DNA of 64,000 nt from Azorinus chamasolen (GCA_963576725.1 OY755242.1:4221093-4285092); one strand, 5' to 3'; positions 51,891 through 61,767 are shown, numbered from the stretch's first letter. Numbers and translations: made by a program. Notes: a model not told the origin generated them from the letters alone.

Positions 51891-52089
51891 CCTCTAAACA
51901 GGTTGCTCAATCTAATATAAATATTGGTCTCAGAGACATTGGCAGCTTAATGTTCGGTGAAAGTCATGCAGAAAGTTCCTAGGAGTTTTCTACATGATTT
52001 TCATCCTGCATTGAGCAGCCCCCTGCATTGGGTAGCCACCTGCCTAAAAGTATCTTAATTCATCTCTACCAGAATTCATCCCTGCAAAA
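51891..52089. mobile_element. F-family element, decayed right end
   Basis: CAGTAAAACCCCTCTAAACA start; gcttaatgttcggtgaaagt, gcagaaagttcctaggagtt, catcctgcattgagcagccc; end ccctgcaaaactctata. Confidence 0.7.
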
Positions 52090-52209
52090 CTCTATACTGC
52101 GCTTATTTAACATGGCCATTTCAACACATTGCTCACTTCAAGTAAATTGTTTTGCAAAACAAATCATTGTTTTCTGCAATTTCTTTTTAAAAGCTGGATA
52201 ACAAATACC

Positions 52210-52285
52210 CAGTAACTGTGATTCTGACGAGACGCTAAGTTAATCGACGTCTTATACAGATCCAAGCTGTTTGCAAAGATGCCAA
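52210..52285. mobile_element. H-family core
   Basis: gtgattctgacgagacgcta, agttaatcgacgtcttatac, agatccaagctgtttgcaaa. Confidence 0.5.
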
Positions 52286-52317
52286 CAAGTTTGCTCAAAG
52301 TGTGGAAAGAGTTTGAT

Positions 52318-52570
52318 TTTTAACTGATGAATATTCATTTTAGAAATAATGACATAATGAATATTAATTAGCTGAATTTTTATAATGGTATAATATGAAC
52401 ACAGGATTTTTTTCCCATGGCAGGCACTGTTAATTCAAATATGTATTATTCCATAAGCAAACAGAGACGAGTTAGATGACCCTGATCAGATGGCTGCTGT
52501 ACGGGTCCGTCTGATCTCATCATCTATCTCAACTCTGTTAGCTAAAGTGTTGCTATCAGGTAATGGGTTT
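52318..52570 (-). mobile_element. B-family MITE with parallel change in both core arms
   Basis: Left core arm gcaaacagagacgagttaga then tgaccctgatcag; right arm gatctcatcatctatctcaa then ctctgtt. The tagatga segment is absent from normal cores but present, complemented, in both arms here. Confidence 0.75.
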
Positions 52571-52750
52571 AAATAAACTGTGCATTCATATGACAAGCTG
52601 TTGTTGGTTCTTAAAATATTGATTTCTTTTAGATCTAGTTTAACTCTTTGCATGCTAGATAATCATTGGGTGCAAAATTGTCAACTGCTCCAAGTCTTTG
52701 ACGAGATACTTATTCCATTTTGTTTTTTTTAAAAAAACTGTGTCAGTGTT

Positions 52751-52984
52751 TTAACCCTTTCCTCCATAGGCTATTTTTAGACCCAATGGCTTTGAATGAA
52801 TCTACCCAAAAGGAGCATTTACTAGAGAAAAGAAAAAAAATAGAATTTTGTAGTTTGATATAAAACCATTGTGATAAATAGAGCATTTACTCCTATAGGA
52901 GCAAATGCTCTATTTATCACAATGGTTTCATGAAGTTTTTATAACAGAGGCGTAGAAAGGCGTATTTATGGAGGAAAGGGTTAA
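52751..52984 (+). mobile_element. E-family MITE, complete reference copy
   Basis: 234 bp, TTAA ends; cctttcctccataggctatt start; core with actcctataggagc centre, arms to accattgtgataaatagagc; end gcgtatttatggaggaaaggg. Confidence 0.93.
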
Positions 52985-53017
52985 ATATATATGAGGTTTG
53001 GAATAAATATTATCTAA

Positions 53018-53455
53018 ATACCCTAAGTATTTGAACAGACAAGTCACATACATATAGGCAAATAGTGCAGACCCAGGTCAAACCACTCCTGAAGGAGCTG
53101 TTAGATCACGCCTTACAATATTTGCTACGATGTCATTTAAATTTAACCCTTTTCCTGTTGAATATTCCTGTAAGGAATAATTACATAATGAATATTTATT
53201 AGCTGAATTTTTATAATGGTTTATGTACACAGGAGATTTGGGTATTGGTAGAAACTGTAGTGTCAAATCTATTACAAGTTCATAAATAAACAGAGCAGAG
53301 CCGGATCAGACGGAGCCATCTGATGTGGGTCTACTCTGTTTGCAAAGGCCTGAAAAAACGTTTATATGAAGATAAGGTTTAATATTAGAAAGTGGTGCCA
53401 ATTTGACTTGTTCAGTTTTACAAACCCGTTGAATAAGTATCTAGTCAAAGATTGT
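53018..53455. mobile_element. G-family element hosting a B2 MITE
   Basis: taccctaagtatttgaacag start; core gtgcagacccaggtcaaacc, centre actcctgaaggagctg; resumes after 53382 with agaaagtggtgccaatttga and cccgttgaataagtatcta. Confidence 0.68.
53143..53382 (-). mobile_element. B2-type MITE nested at a TTAA
   Basis: TTAA ends; cccttttcctgttgaatatt; core cggatcagacggagccatct without the centre; end acgtttatatgaagataaggtttaa. Confidence 0.83.
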
Positions 53456-53519
53456 GTTTGATACTTAGAGTAATTAAGTTAGCTCCTAATTTAATGTCTC
53501 ATCAGGATCCAAATGTTTT

Positions 53520-53723
53520 ACAAACTGACTTTTTAAATGGACTTTTCCAAAATCCAAACTGGTCAAACTTACAGTGAATATTCAGTGATTTTTTCTAAAG
53601 AAACGTGTAACATGACAAATAGTGCAGACCCTGATGAGAGGGCTCCTCTAGGAGTCCTCTCATCTGGGTCTACACTGTTTGCAAAGACCATTAGTGACTC
53701 GTTTCCTGCACAGTAAGGGTTAA
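53520..53723 (+). mobile_element. D-family MITE, left TTAA lost
   Basis: actgactttttaaatggact start; core gatgagagggctcctctagg then agtcctctcatctgggtcta; end cacagtaagggttaa. Confidence 0.85.
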
Positions 53724-53829
53724 TCTACTAGGCTGCAAAGAGTTAAACATTGAAAAGTGTGTGAATAGTTGGTGTGTGCATGTCAAAGTGTGCAATTTAA
53801 GCATAGACAAAAATTAAACTTTGCTTAAT

Positions 53830-54009
53830 ATATTGAATGCTAAATATTTAGAGTTAAAAATGGTCGGTCATTATTTAATGATATGAGGCCATTCATTATG
53901 AAAGGGTGCACTTTGTGAGAGGAGTTTGAGTGACACACGCGGCAGACACTGATCAGAGTGTCTACATTGTTTGCAAATGAAAGTAGACTCATTTCCTGCA
54001 AGAGGTTAA
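53830..54009 (+). mobile_element. C-family MITE, core collapsed
   Basis: ttgaatgctaaatatttaga start; core gcagacactgatcagagtgt then ctacattgtttgc; end gcaagaggttaa. Confidence 0.68.
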
Positions 54010-54027
54010 TGGAAATTAAGATACCAC

Positions 54028-54240
54028 TTAACCCTTTACCACAAAAATATGTCTTTCTACACCTTTGCAAACAGAGTAGACCCAGATCAGATCCAACAGG
54101 AGCCATCTGATCTGGGTCTGTTCTGTTTACTTATGGGATACTATAGATCTAGTTCCTACATGGGATACTATAGATCTGATCCTGATACTATAGATCTGAT
54201 TCTGTAGATCTGATTTGGATCTACTTTTTGCAAAAGTTTC
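54028..54240 (+). mobile_element. B-family MITE with short tandem duplication
   Basis: TTAA, ctttaccacaaaaatatgtc; core gatccaacaggagccatctg; then tgggatactatagatctgat is repeated about three times at 54136-54205. Confidence 0.72.
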
Positions 54241-54389
54241 AAAAAGTTAGACTATCAAGCAAAACGCTTATGTGAGAACTGAAGTCCTCTTGGCTGGATA
54301 TGTCCATGTTTCCTTATCACATGAATTTATCTTGACAAGACTTCTTGGCAGACTTAGTAATGCTATGTATTTTGACAGTTGCCCCAATT

Positions 54390-54520
54390 TCCGTAAGTAC
54401 TTGGACAGGCACACTTGGTTAAATAGCGCAGACCCAGGTCAAACTGCTCCTTTAGGAGTAGTTTGGTCAGGATCTACACTATTTGCTACTGAGTCCAATT
54501 TAAAGTAATAAAACGGTGTT
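54390..54520. mobile_element. G-family element, core region
   Basis: gtacttggacaggcacactt; core gcgcagacccaggtcaaact, centre gctcctttaggagtag, tttggtcaggatctacacta. Confidence 0.65.
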
Positions 54521-54689
54521 AAATTTTGACTAACCCATGGAGAGGGGAGATTGGGTACATTATGGTAATCGATGTATTCTGATATTCAGAAACTGACTTA
54601 GCATTAGTGACAGTTAGGTTGTTTGTATGGTACAACTGGCATTTTGTCAGTACATAGTGATAATCTGTCCAAACAATGGCTGAATTTGT

Positions 54690-54805
54690 GATCATTTCTG
54701 TAAACAACATGGATCCAGAATGAGATGAGATGTAGTACAAATGACCTTCATTTCTTTTTACAACCTTGGCATCTCACCTGAATCTAGATTGTTTACAAAT
54801 GTTTT
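54690..54805. mobile_element. H-family core, interrupted
   Basis: gtaaacaacatggatccaga ... ggcatctcacctgaatctag then attgtttacaaatg. Confidence 0.5.
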
Positions 54806-54835
54806 CAAAAATTGATCGATGGTTTTGGATAGTTT

Positions 54836-55287
54836 TACCCTTTTCCTGTTGAATATTCATGTAAGGAATAATGCCATCATGAATATTTATTAGCTGAATT
54901 TTTACAATGGTATATGTTCACATGACTATTTGGTATTTGTAGACACTATAGAGTTAGATCTACTATGATCTCATAAGCAAATAGAGCAAACCATGTTCAG
55001 ATGGCTCCTACAGGAACCGTCTGATCAGGGTCTCCTCTGCTTGCAAAGGCATGAAAAGGCACTTGTAGTAAAACCCCGCTAATGTGGCCACCTAAAAGAG
55101 GTATAATTCTGGGTGCTAGGTACAGGTGGTAGCTTAATGCAGGACAAAAGTAATGCAGAAAGCTCCTCTAGGAGCTTTCTGCATTACTTTTGTTCTGCAT
55201 GAAGCAACCACCTGCTAATAAAGATACCCATGTTTATTCATTAAATGGTCACATTAGAGGTTCTACTGTATATGAGGAAAGGGTTAA
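54836..55287 (-). mobile_element. B2-type MITE hosting an F element
   Basis: tacccttttcctgttgaata start; core gatggctcctacaggaaccgtc; right end atgaggaaagggttaa follows the insert. Confidence 0.82.
55066..55268. mobile_element. F-family element, nested
   Basis: tagtaaaaccccgctaatgt start (first base changed), gttctactg end with TA after it. Hairpin acaggtggtagcttaatgca, gcagaaagctcctctaggag, gaagcaaccacctg. Confidence 0.86.
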
Positions 55288-55403
55288 CTATTCAGCTGCC
55301 ATGTATTGTCATCTGCAAAATTTGTTGTCTGCATAGATTTTTGTTTTTGAATTTTCTTCTTTACTGTGTAAAAAAACCCAATAATGAAATCAGAGTATCA
55401 AAG

Positions 55404-55530
55404 AGTGTGGATCCAGATGAGACACTGAGTGTGGATCCAGATGAGACACTGAGTGTGGATCCAGATGAGACACTGAGTGTGGATCCAGATGAGACACTGA
55501 GTGACTCTCGAGTCTCATCTGGATCCAAAC
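55404..55530. repeat. H core with one arm repeated four times
   Basis: gtgtggatccagatgagaca ctga occurs four times at 24-bp spacing (55404-55499), followed by one opposite arm, gagtctcatctggatccaaa. The 24-bp period keeps a frame open, hence VDPDETLS repeats in translation, which I regard as accidental. Confidence 0.9.
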
Positions 55531-55677
55531 CCTTGTCTTATATAATCATGAATTCACAGTTAGCATTCAATGTATTAAGCATGTAAGAGATTAGGTTGAT
55601 GTGAGTTGATCAAATAGTGTAGAGCCAGATGATGATTATTACAATGTTCTCCCTCTCTTTTTTGTGCTCCATCCCAG

Positions 55678-55740
55678 CTTGTCGGCAGCTCGTTTCAAAA
55701 CGCTGCATGGCCTGATCTAATACATCATACGGCTGAGAAG
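55678..55740 (+). CDS. Graf: candidate linker exon between BAR and PH domains
   Basis: Sixty-three bases, phase 0-0, with a strong pyrimidine tract (ctccctctcttttttg) and cag acceptor but a weaker donor (AAG|GTACTG). It would encode 21 residues (LVGSSFQNAAWP and on), with no recognised counterpart in vertebrate GRAF, whose BAR-PH linker is short. Its length is a multiple of three, so it could be a skipped cassette exon. It may instead be chance splice-like sequence. Confidence 0.42.
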
Positions 55741-55930
55741 GTACTGCAGCATCCACCTGTGGCTTCCACAAACACATTATAACTGTTATTGTAGTGGCTT
55801 TGTGTTACTAACTTGTTGACTTAATCCTTACTGTACTGCTTGTAAAACATGTACTGTGTTCCTGTGTGCCATCACAAATGACAATCAGTGTTGATGGGCC
55901 GTAAACCATCATTCCTTCATTCCTGTGTGC
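55741..55930. other. intron with possible retroelement tail
   Basis: gatgggccgtaaaccatcat then tccttcattcctg resembles retroelement 3' tails of the attcattc type; very weak. Confidence 0.3.
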
Positions 55931-55995
55931 AGTATCAGGGTCTGTATTATTTGTTACAGTGTCAGTCTAATTTAAAGTTATCAAAAGGGTTGTCA

Positions 55996-56151
55996 TGAAC
56001 ACAGTAGAAACTGTAGAATCATAGCTATATAATATCTATCATAAGCAAACAGAGCAGACCCTGATCAGACGGCTCCAGTAGGAGCTGTCTGATCTTGGTC
56101 TAATCTGTTTGCAAATGTGTTAAAAGGTGTCTCAATGGAATAAAGGGTTAA
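55996..56151 (-). mobile_element. B-family MITE, left-truncated
   Basis: gtagaaactgtagaatcata; core gacggctccagtaggagctgtc; end ctcaatggaataaagggttaa. Confidence 0.76.
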
Positions 56152-56350
56152 TCAACTGTTTTCAAATCAATGGAAACGTAGGACTAGTTGTCCAAACAGA
56201 TTCAGTGTAATTCTTATACTTGCACAGCAGATATAAAATGTTTAGTTTGCAGATCTAACATGTTGGTATCTGTTACAAGCAGTACAGAAGTTTGGTTCTA
56301 ATGCATGTAGTTTAAGCTTATTTGGATCACCAAGGTCTTGTCATTGTTGA
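56152..56350. other. intron without recognised feature
   Basis: Nothing recognised. Confidence 0.4.
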
Positions 56351-56351
56351 T

Positions 56352-56605
56352 ACTTCCCTGTTCTATGTTTATTCCAAACTTCAGTACCTACTGAATATTC
56401 ATGGACAAAATAGTTATTATGAACTATGGAAAATGGAATAGGGTAGCCATTTTAGAAAGTAAAGAAACAGATCTGTCAAATTCCATTAGCAAACAGATCT
56501 AGAGCAGATCAGTATCAGAATGATGGCTCTTATAGGAGCCATCTGATCTGAGTCTGCTCTGTTTGCAAATGATTGAAAAGGTGTTTATATGAAGGAAAGG
56601 GTTAA
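56352..56605 (-). mobile_element. A-family MITE, near complete
   Basis: cttccctgttctatgtttat start; core gatggctcttataggagccatc with an extra tctag in the left arm; end gtttatatgaaggaaagggttaa. Confidence 0.84.
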
Positions 56606-56621
56606 GAGTTATTATTTTTGT

Positions 56622-56790
56622 ATTGAACAGTGAGGGTAATTCTTGTATTGAACAGTGAGGGTAATTCTTGTATTGAACAGTGAGGGTAATTCTTGTATTG
56701 ACTAGTGAAGATAATTCTTGTAATGAATAATAAGGGTAATTCTTTTGGGTAATTCTTCAGCAAGGGTAATTCTTGTATTAAAGTAACAGT
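56622..56790 (+). repeat. 25-bp tandem repeat, about six decaying units
   Basis: attgaacagtgagggtaatt cttgt, first three units exact, later ones diverged (actagtgaagataattc, aataataagggtaattc). Confidence 0.85.
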
Positions 56791-57065
56791 GAAGGTATTT
56801 CTGCTTATAAGCAGTAAGTATTCTTTTAATTTTACAAAATATAAAAGTGAAATCTTATAATTAATAGTTTAGGCAGGTCATGGTCTACATCTATGATGTA
56901 CTGACTGCCAAATCTTAAGGTTTTTTGTACACAAATATTTATACATTCCCATACAGGTCTGCCATCACTTTGATGTTAAGCATTTTACTTCATAATGTAC
57001 TACTTTTAATGCATTTCTTTTAAAATGTTCAGACAACGCTAATGCTTCTACACCTGGAAATTGTT
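56791..57065. other. intron without recognised feature
   Basis: Nothing recognised. Confidence 0.4.
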
Positions 57066-57145
57066 GATATCTTCTGCAAACAGGAAATTATTTCTAATGA
57101 GATAATGATTAACTTAGCATCAGGATCCAATCTTTGTGACATTGT
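57066..57145. mobile_element. H-family core, decayed
   Basis: tctgcaaacaggaaattatt, taatgagataatgattaact, tagcatcaggatccaatctt. Confidence 0.45.
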
Positions 57146-57192
57146 GATCATGTTATTGTCCATATTTTTAGAGACAATAATTGTTAGCATGT

Positions 57193-57342
57193 TTAACCCT
57201 TTCCCTAATGAACATTTACGCATGAATTGATAAATTTATGAATATTCATTAAATTCATTTTTATAATGTAAACTGTACAAAGGAAATTTAGAGGCTTAGA
57301 CAGAAAATGTAGACTCATGCATCTTTATTATTCCATAAGCAA
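57193..57342 (-). mobile_element. B-family MITE, long-arm half
   Basis: tttaaccctttccctaatga, atttatgaatattcattaaa, tcttt attattccataagca; stops before the core. Confidence 0.65.
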
Positions 57343-57397
57343 GAACATGTCTTTACCAATCAAAGTGAATAGTTGCATGGTGCATGGGATACAGTTA

Positions 57398-57936
57398 AAC
57401 CTCTCCACAGCAAGCATATACCAGTAGGGAAAAACAATGATGAATTAGTAAGACCTCTCCACAGCAAGCATATACCAGTAGGGAAAAACAACGATGAATT
57501 AGTAAGACCTCTCCACAGCAAGTATATACCAGAAGGGAAAAACAATGAGGAATTAGTAAGACCTCTCCACAGCAAGCATATACCAGTAGGGAAAAACAAC
57601 GATGAATTAGTAAGACCTCTCCACAGCAAGCATATACCAGAAGGGAAAAACAATGAGGAATTAGTAAGACCTCGCCACAGCAAGCATATATCAGTAGGGA
57701 AAAACAATGAGGAATTAGTAAGACCTCTCCACAGCATGCATATACCAGTAGGGAAAAACAATGAGGAATTAGTAAGACCTCTCCACAGCAAGCATATACC
57801 AGTAGGGAAAAACAATGAGGAATTAGTAAGACCTCTCCACAGCAAGCATATACCAGTAGGGAAAAACAATGAGGAATTAGTAAGACCTCTCCACAGCAAG
57901 CATATACCAGTAGGGAAAAACAATGATGAATATTAG
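57398..57936 (+). repeat. 54-bp minisatellite, ten units
   Basis: Unit ctctccacagcaagcatata ccagtagggaaaaacaatga ggaattagtaagac. Because 54 is a multiple of three and stops are absent, both strands stay open for 187 codons (HSKHIPVGKNNEELVRPL on +). No start context, splice signal or homology suggests translation. Confidence 0.93.
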
Positions 57937-57939
57937 CTT

Positions 57940-58087
57940 ATGGTGAATATTTAGAGATTTCTTTTAAAGAAAAGCAACATGACAAACAGTGCAGACCCTG
58001 ATAGAGGTCTCCTCTAGGAGCCCTCTTATCTTGGTCTACACTGTTTGCAAAGGATATTATTGACTCGTGTCTCGCACTGTAAGGGTT
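57940..58087 (+). mobile_element. D-family MITE, right part
   Basis: cttatggtgaatatttagag, core agtgcagaccctgatagagg then tctcctctaggagccctctt, end cactgtaagggttaa. The minisatellite lies where its left arm should be. Confidence 0.75.
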
Positions 58088-58094
58088 AATGTCA

Positions 58095-58387
58095 TGTACA
58101 CAGGATGTTTTGTATTGGTGAAAACTATAGTGTCCGATATGTTCTAATTTCATAAGCAAACAGAGCAGACCCAATGTTCAGACAGTTCCCCCAGGACCCT
58201 AGTATGATCTGGCACTACTCTGTTTGCATAGATGTGAACAGGTTTTTGGGTTAGTTTTCTTCATTAGTTAATTTTCATAAACAAACAGAGCAGATCCTGA
58301 TCAGATTGCTCTAACAGGACCTTTATGACATGGGTCTACTCTGTTTGCAAAGATATGAAAAGGTTTCTGTACGAGGTAAAGAGTTAA
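58095..58387 (-). mobile_element. two B-type MITE right parts in a row
   Basis: First: gtacacaggatgttttgtat, core acagttcccccaggacccta, to about 58255. Second: core gattgctctaacaggacctt, end ctgtacgaggtaaagagttaa. Confidence 0.65.
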
Positions 58388-58470
58388 GGAGTTTTCTGCA
58401 TGAGTTACATTCTGCATTAGACAGCTGCCTGTCTCTTGGACAAACAATGAGATTTCGTTTGAGTACATGT
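58388..58470. mobile_element. F-family fragment
   Basis: ggagttttctgcatgagtta, cattctgcattagacagctg cctg: right hairpin arm only. Confidence 0.5.
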
Positions 58471-58668
58471 AGGCGTTTGAGAAAGGTTGAACTGTATGAT
58501 GTGAATGCATGAAGCATGCATACCAAGGCATTTTGCACCTGTTGCACATTATGAGTGCATTTACTTTCCACTTGAAACAAGAAACAAATCAGGTGTATTC
58601 TTGCTGAATTTTGCCTAAAGGATATTTATGTTGGCATGAAAGTTTTAACTGATAGAGAAAAATTATCT

Positions 58669-58908
58669 TTAACCCTTTACACCATGAATATTCAAATCAG
58701 AAATAATGACATCATGAATACCAACTGATTTTTTATACTGGCAAAATTGAATACAAGAATTTTGGCCATGGCAGAAAGTGTAGAATCAGATATTTATGAT
58801 TCCATATGCAAACAGAGCAGACCCTGAACAGACAGCTCCTACTGTGGTCATCTGATCTGGGTCTACCATGTTTGCAAAGACAAAAAGGTATGTATATGGA
58901 GTAAAGGT
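58669..58908 (-). mobile_element. B-family MITE, near complete
   Basis: TTAA, ctttacaccatgaatattca; core gacagctcctactgtggtca; end tgtatatggagtaaagg. Confidence 0.82.
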
Positions 58909-59022
58909 GTATAGAAATATAATGTCTGCCAGTCTGGTTGCTAATCAATTTTAGGCATTGTACTTTTTTGTTCAGGATTTTCATTTTTCAAAGCCCCTAG
59001 TCATATAGACTTTCTTAACTCT

Positions 59023-59234
59023 TTAACCCTTACAAGCTGACTTTTCAAATGGACACTTCCAAAATTCAATAAGGTCAAGCTTATGACAAATATTTAGGGA
59101 TTTTTCTAAAGAAAAGTGTAACATGAAAAACAGTGCAGACCCTAATGAGAGGGCTCCTCTAAGAGCCCTCTCATCTGTGTCTTCACTGTTTGCAAAGGAC
59201 ATTAGTGACTCATGTACTACACTGTAAGGGTTAA
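59023..59234 (+). mobile_element. D-family MITE, complete reference copy
   Basis: 212 bp between TTAA; cttacaagctgacttttcaa; core gagagggctcctctaagagc then cctctcatctgtgtcttcac; end cactgtaaggg. Confidence 0.9.
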
Positions 59235-59384
59235 GCACTGAAATAATTGTTTCATAATTGTTTAAAAGTAGAATCAATTTAATAATAGGATTCATCTGAA
59301 TGAATGACGCTTGGTGCAGAATGATAAGAGGGCTCCACAAGTCTCTGTTTGGGAGATCAATTCTTTGCATGTCAGTGGCAAATC

Positions 59385-59455
59385 TGTTTAAACCTATACA
59401 AACAGTTCAGATCCGGATGATATGCTGACATCTCATCACGATCAAAACTGTTTGG
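59385..59455. mobile_element. H-family core
   Basis: acaaacagttcagatccgga then tgatatgctgacatctcatc; acgatcaaaactgtttgg. Confidence 0.5.
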
Positions 59456-59694
59456 CATTATTGACTCCATTTTTAAGAGAAATGGGAAAATAACTCTGAC
59501 TTTGAGAGAATTAGACAGACAACCATCACTTCACATGCCAATGAGTTCAATTGTTTTGCATTGAAAGAGTCCTGTTGATTTCAAATTGTTCTGTGTTTTA
59601 GATATTTGTTTCTTGCAATTTATAATTATTCAGTGGCTTTTTAAAATTTTGTTCAATTCATTCTTTGCATTTACTAGACATCTGTTTAGTAGAA

Positions 59695-60168
59695 TACCCT
59701 AAATACCTGTAGTATTTGGACAGACAAACTTTGGCAAAGACATGTAGTGCAAATAGGCTAATAGCTCATACCCAGATCAAACAGCTCCTTAACCCATTAC
59801 CTCATAGGCTATTTTTAGATACAACCTCTTTGAATGAAAAGGAGCATTAACTAGAGAAAAGGAAAATTTTAGAATTTTGTAGTTTGAAACAATTGTGATA
59901 AATAGAGCATTTAATTGCTCTTATAGGAGCAAATGCTCTATTTATCACAATGGTTTCACAAAGTGACTTTTACAGAGTCGTCAAATGCCGTCAATATGAG
60001 TGAATGGGTTAAGTGTCACTTGATCAGGGTCTACACTATTTACTACTATATTGATCTAATTGAAGGTAAATTATTAAAATGGTGCCAAGTTGAATTAATC
60101 AGCTTTACAAAGTAGAGGAGTGCCGGGGCACTGGGTGTCTGAATAATTTTGGTAGCTAATTAGGGTAG
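59695..60168. mobile_element. G-family element hosting an E element
   Basis: taccctaaatacctgtagta start; core left cagatcaaacagctcc; after the insert cttgatcagggtctacacta; end gtgtctgaataattttggta then attagggta. Confidence 0.78.
59789..60012 (+). mobile_element. E-family MITE, nested at a TTAA
   Basis: TTAA both sides; cattacctcataggctattt; core gcatttaattgctcttatag then gagcaaatgctc; end gtcaatatgagtgaatggg. Confidence 0.88.
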
Positions 60169-60304
60169 CTTGCAAGATATAAAGCAAATAGAAATTTATC
60201 CATAGTTTTGCTTCACAATTTAAGTTATTGTATGCATTTTCTTAGCAGAACAATATATCAGCTTTTCCGGGGTGTGGAGTGTAATCACAACCAATAAGAT
60301 GAAG

Positions 60305-60383
60305 TTGTGATAACCTTTGCAAATAGTTTTGTTCCAGATTAGACACTTAGCAACTCAGTGTCTCATCAGGATCCAAACTGTTT
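60305..60383. mobile_element. H-family core
   Basis: gcaaatagttttgttccaga, centre cacttagcaactcagtg, tctcatcaggatccaaactg. Confidence 0.6.
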
Positions 60384-60629
60384 AACCCTTCCCCTGTTAT
60401 ACGATTATCCAAAATTTCAATACCTACTGAATATTCATGGGTAAAGTAGTAAAGATGAAATATGGAAGATGGTACACTGTGGCCATTTTGGAAAGTAAAG
60501 AAACAGATTTATCAAATTTCATTAGCAAACAGAGCAGATCCTGATCAGATGGCTCCTATAGGAGCCGTCTGATCTGGGTCTACTCTGTTTGCAATTGCAT
60601 AAGCATGTTTATATGAGGGAAAGGGTTAA
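60382..60629 (-). mobile_element. A-family MITE, complete
   Basis: TTAA ends; core gatggctcctataggagccgtc; end catgtttatatgagggaaaggg. Confidence 0.9.
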
Positions 60630-60645
60630 CACTCTGATCAAGTTT

Positions 60646-61158
60646 TTAACCCTTTACCTCATACTAATGCCTTTGTGTATCTTTGCAAACAGATTAGATC
60701 CTGATCAGATGGTTTGTACAGTAGCCATTGGATTAACCCTGCAGGCTGGTTCCCTGTTCTATGTTTATTCCAAATTTCAATACCTATTGAATATTCATGA
60801 ACAAAGTAGTTTTAAAGAAATATGGAAGATGGAACATTGTAGACATTTTAGAAAGTAAACAAACAGAGCTATCAAATTCTATTAGCAAACAGAGCAGACC
60901 CTGATCAGACGGCTCCTCTAGGAGCCGTCTGATCTGGGTCTACTCTGTTTGCAAATGTGTGAAAACACGTCTATATGAGGGAAAGGGTTATGGTCTACTA
61001 TGGTTGTTTTTGGAATTATATACCGGTAGATCTGATTCGGCAGTTTCTGCCATGGCCAAAATTTGTACCCTGTGTGTATAACCGTTATAACTATTCAGTA
61101 AATTAGTATTCATGATGTTATTATTTCCTACATGAATATTCATTAGGTAAAGGGTTAA
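60646..61158 (+). mobile_element. B-family MITE hosting an A element
   Basis: Short arm ctttacctcatactaatgcc, left core gcaaacagattagatcctga; after 60991 ggaattatataccggtagat to atgaatattcattaggtaaa, ggg, TTAA. Confidence 0.8.
60733..60991 (-). mobile_element. A-family MITE, nested
   Basis: TTAACCCT then an extra gcaggctgg before ttccctgttctatgtttatt. Core gacggctcctctaggagccgtc, perfect. End gtctatatgagggaaagggttat. Confidence 0.87.
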
Positions 61159-61236
61159 CAGAAAATATAGAAAAAAGTTAACTAAGTTTTAGGGAAGCAA
61201 GTAAATTTTGTTTTGTGAATGCTTATAAATGTTGTA

Positions 61237-61438
61237 CAGTAAAACCTCTCTTTAATGGCCACTAAATTGTGTTAATTAGTTTGTATTTAGGGCAGGTGGT
61301 TGCTTAAAGCAAGGTGAAAGTAAAACAACGCTCCTATAGGAGTGTTCTGCTTTACTTTCACCTTGCTTTAAGCAGCAACCTGCCTTTAACACAAAGTACT
61401 TGATGTAATTTAGTGGCCGTTATAGAGAGGTTTTACTG
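61237..61438. mobile_element. F-family element, complete, 202 bp
   Basis: CAGTAAAACCTCTCTTTAAT start, gagaggttttactg end, TA flanks. Hairpin ggcaggtggttgcttaaagc, centre cgctcctataggagtg, gctttaagcagcaacctgcc. Confidence 0.92.
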
Positions 61439-61511
61439 TATAGTGTAGCTATAAAATGGTTTTGCAAGTAACCCTCATTACCATGTATTAAAACATCATT
61501 GAGAGTAGTTC

Positions 61512-61740
61512 TCAACCCTTTACCTGATAAATATTCATGAAAGAAATTATGACATCATGAATATTAATTATATGAACTTTTACAATACCATAAACACAGG
61601 ACTTTTTGACCATGACAGTAACTGCAGAATAACAGAACTATATTATTTCAGCAAAAAATGGCTGACCTTGATCAGATGTGCAGAACCATCTGATCTGGGT
61701 TTACTCTGTTTGCATAATTATATATCTATCTAGTAAAGGT
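61512..61740 (-). mobile_element. B-family MITE, core collapsed
   Basis: ctcaaccctttacctgataa; long arm; core gatcagatgtgcagaaccat then ctgatctgggtttact; end decayed. Confidence 0.74.
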
Positions 61741-61767
61741 ATATTGAAACAAGGCAGGCATTGCTCC

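Noticed and set aside
55245..55586. 113-codon frame with VDPDETLS repeats
   Set aside because: It is the H-arm tandem repeat (24 bp) read in frame, lying in an intron.
57373..57936. 187-codon open frames on both strands as a repeat protein
   Set aside because: They are produced by a 54-bp period lacking stops; no splice sites, start context or homology, and the opposite strand is equally open.
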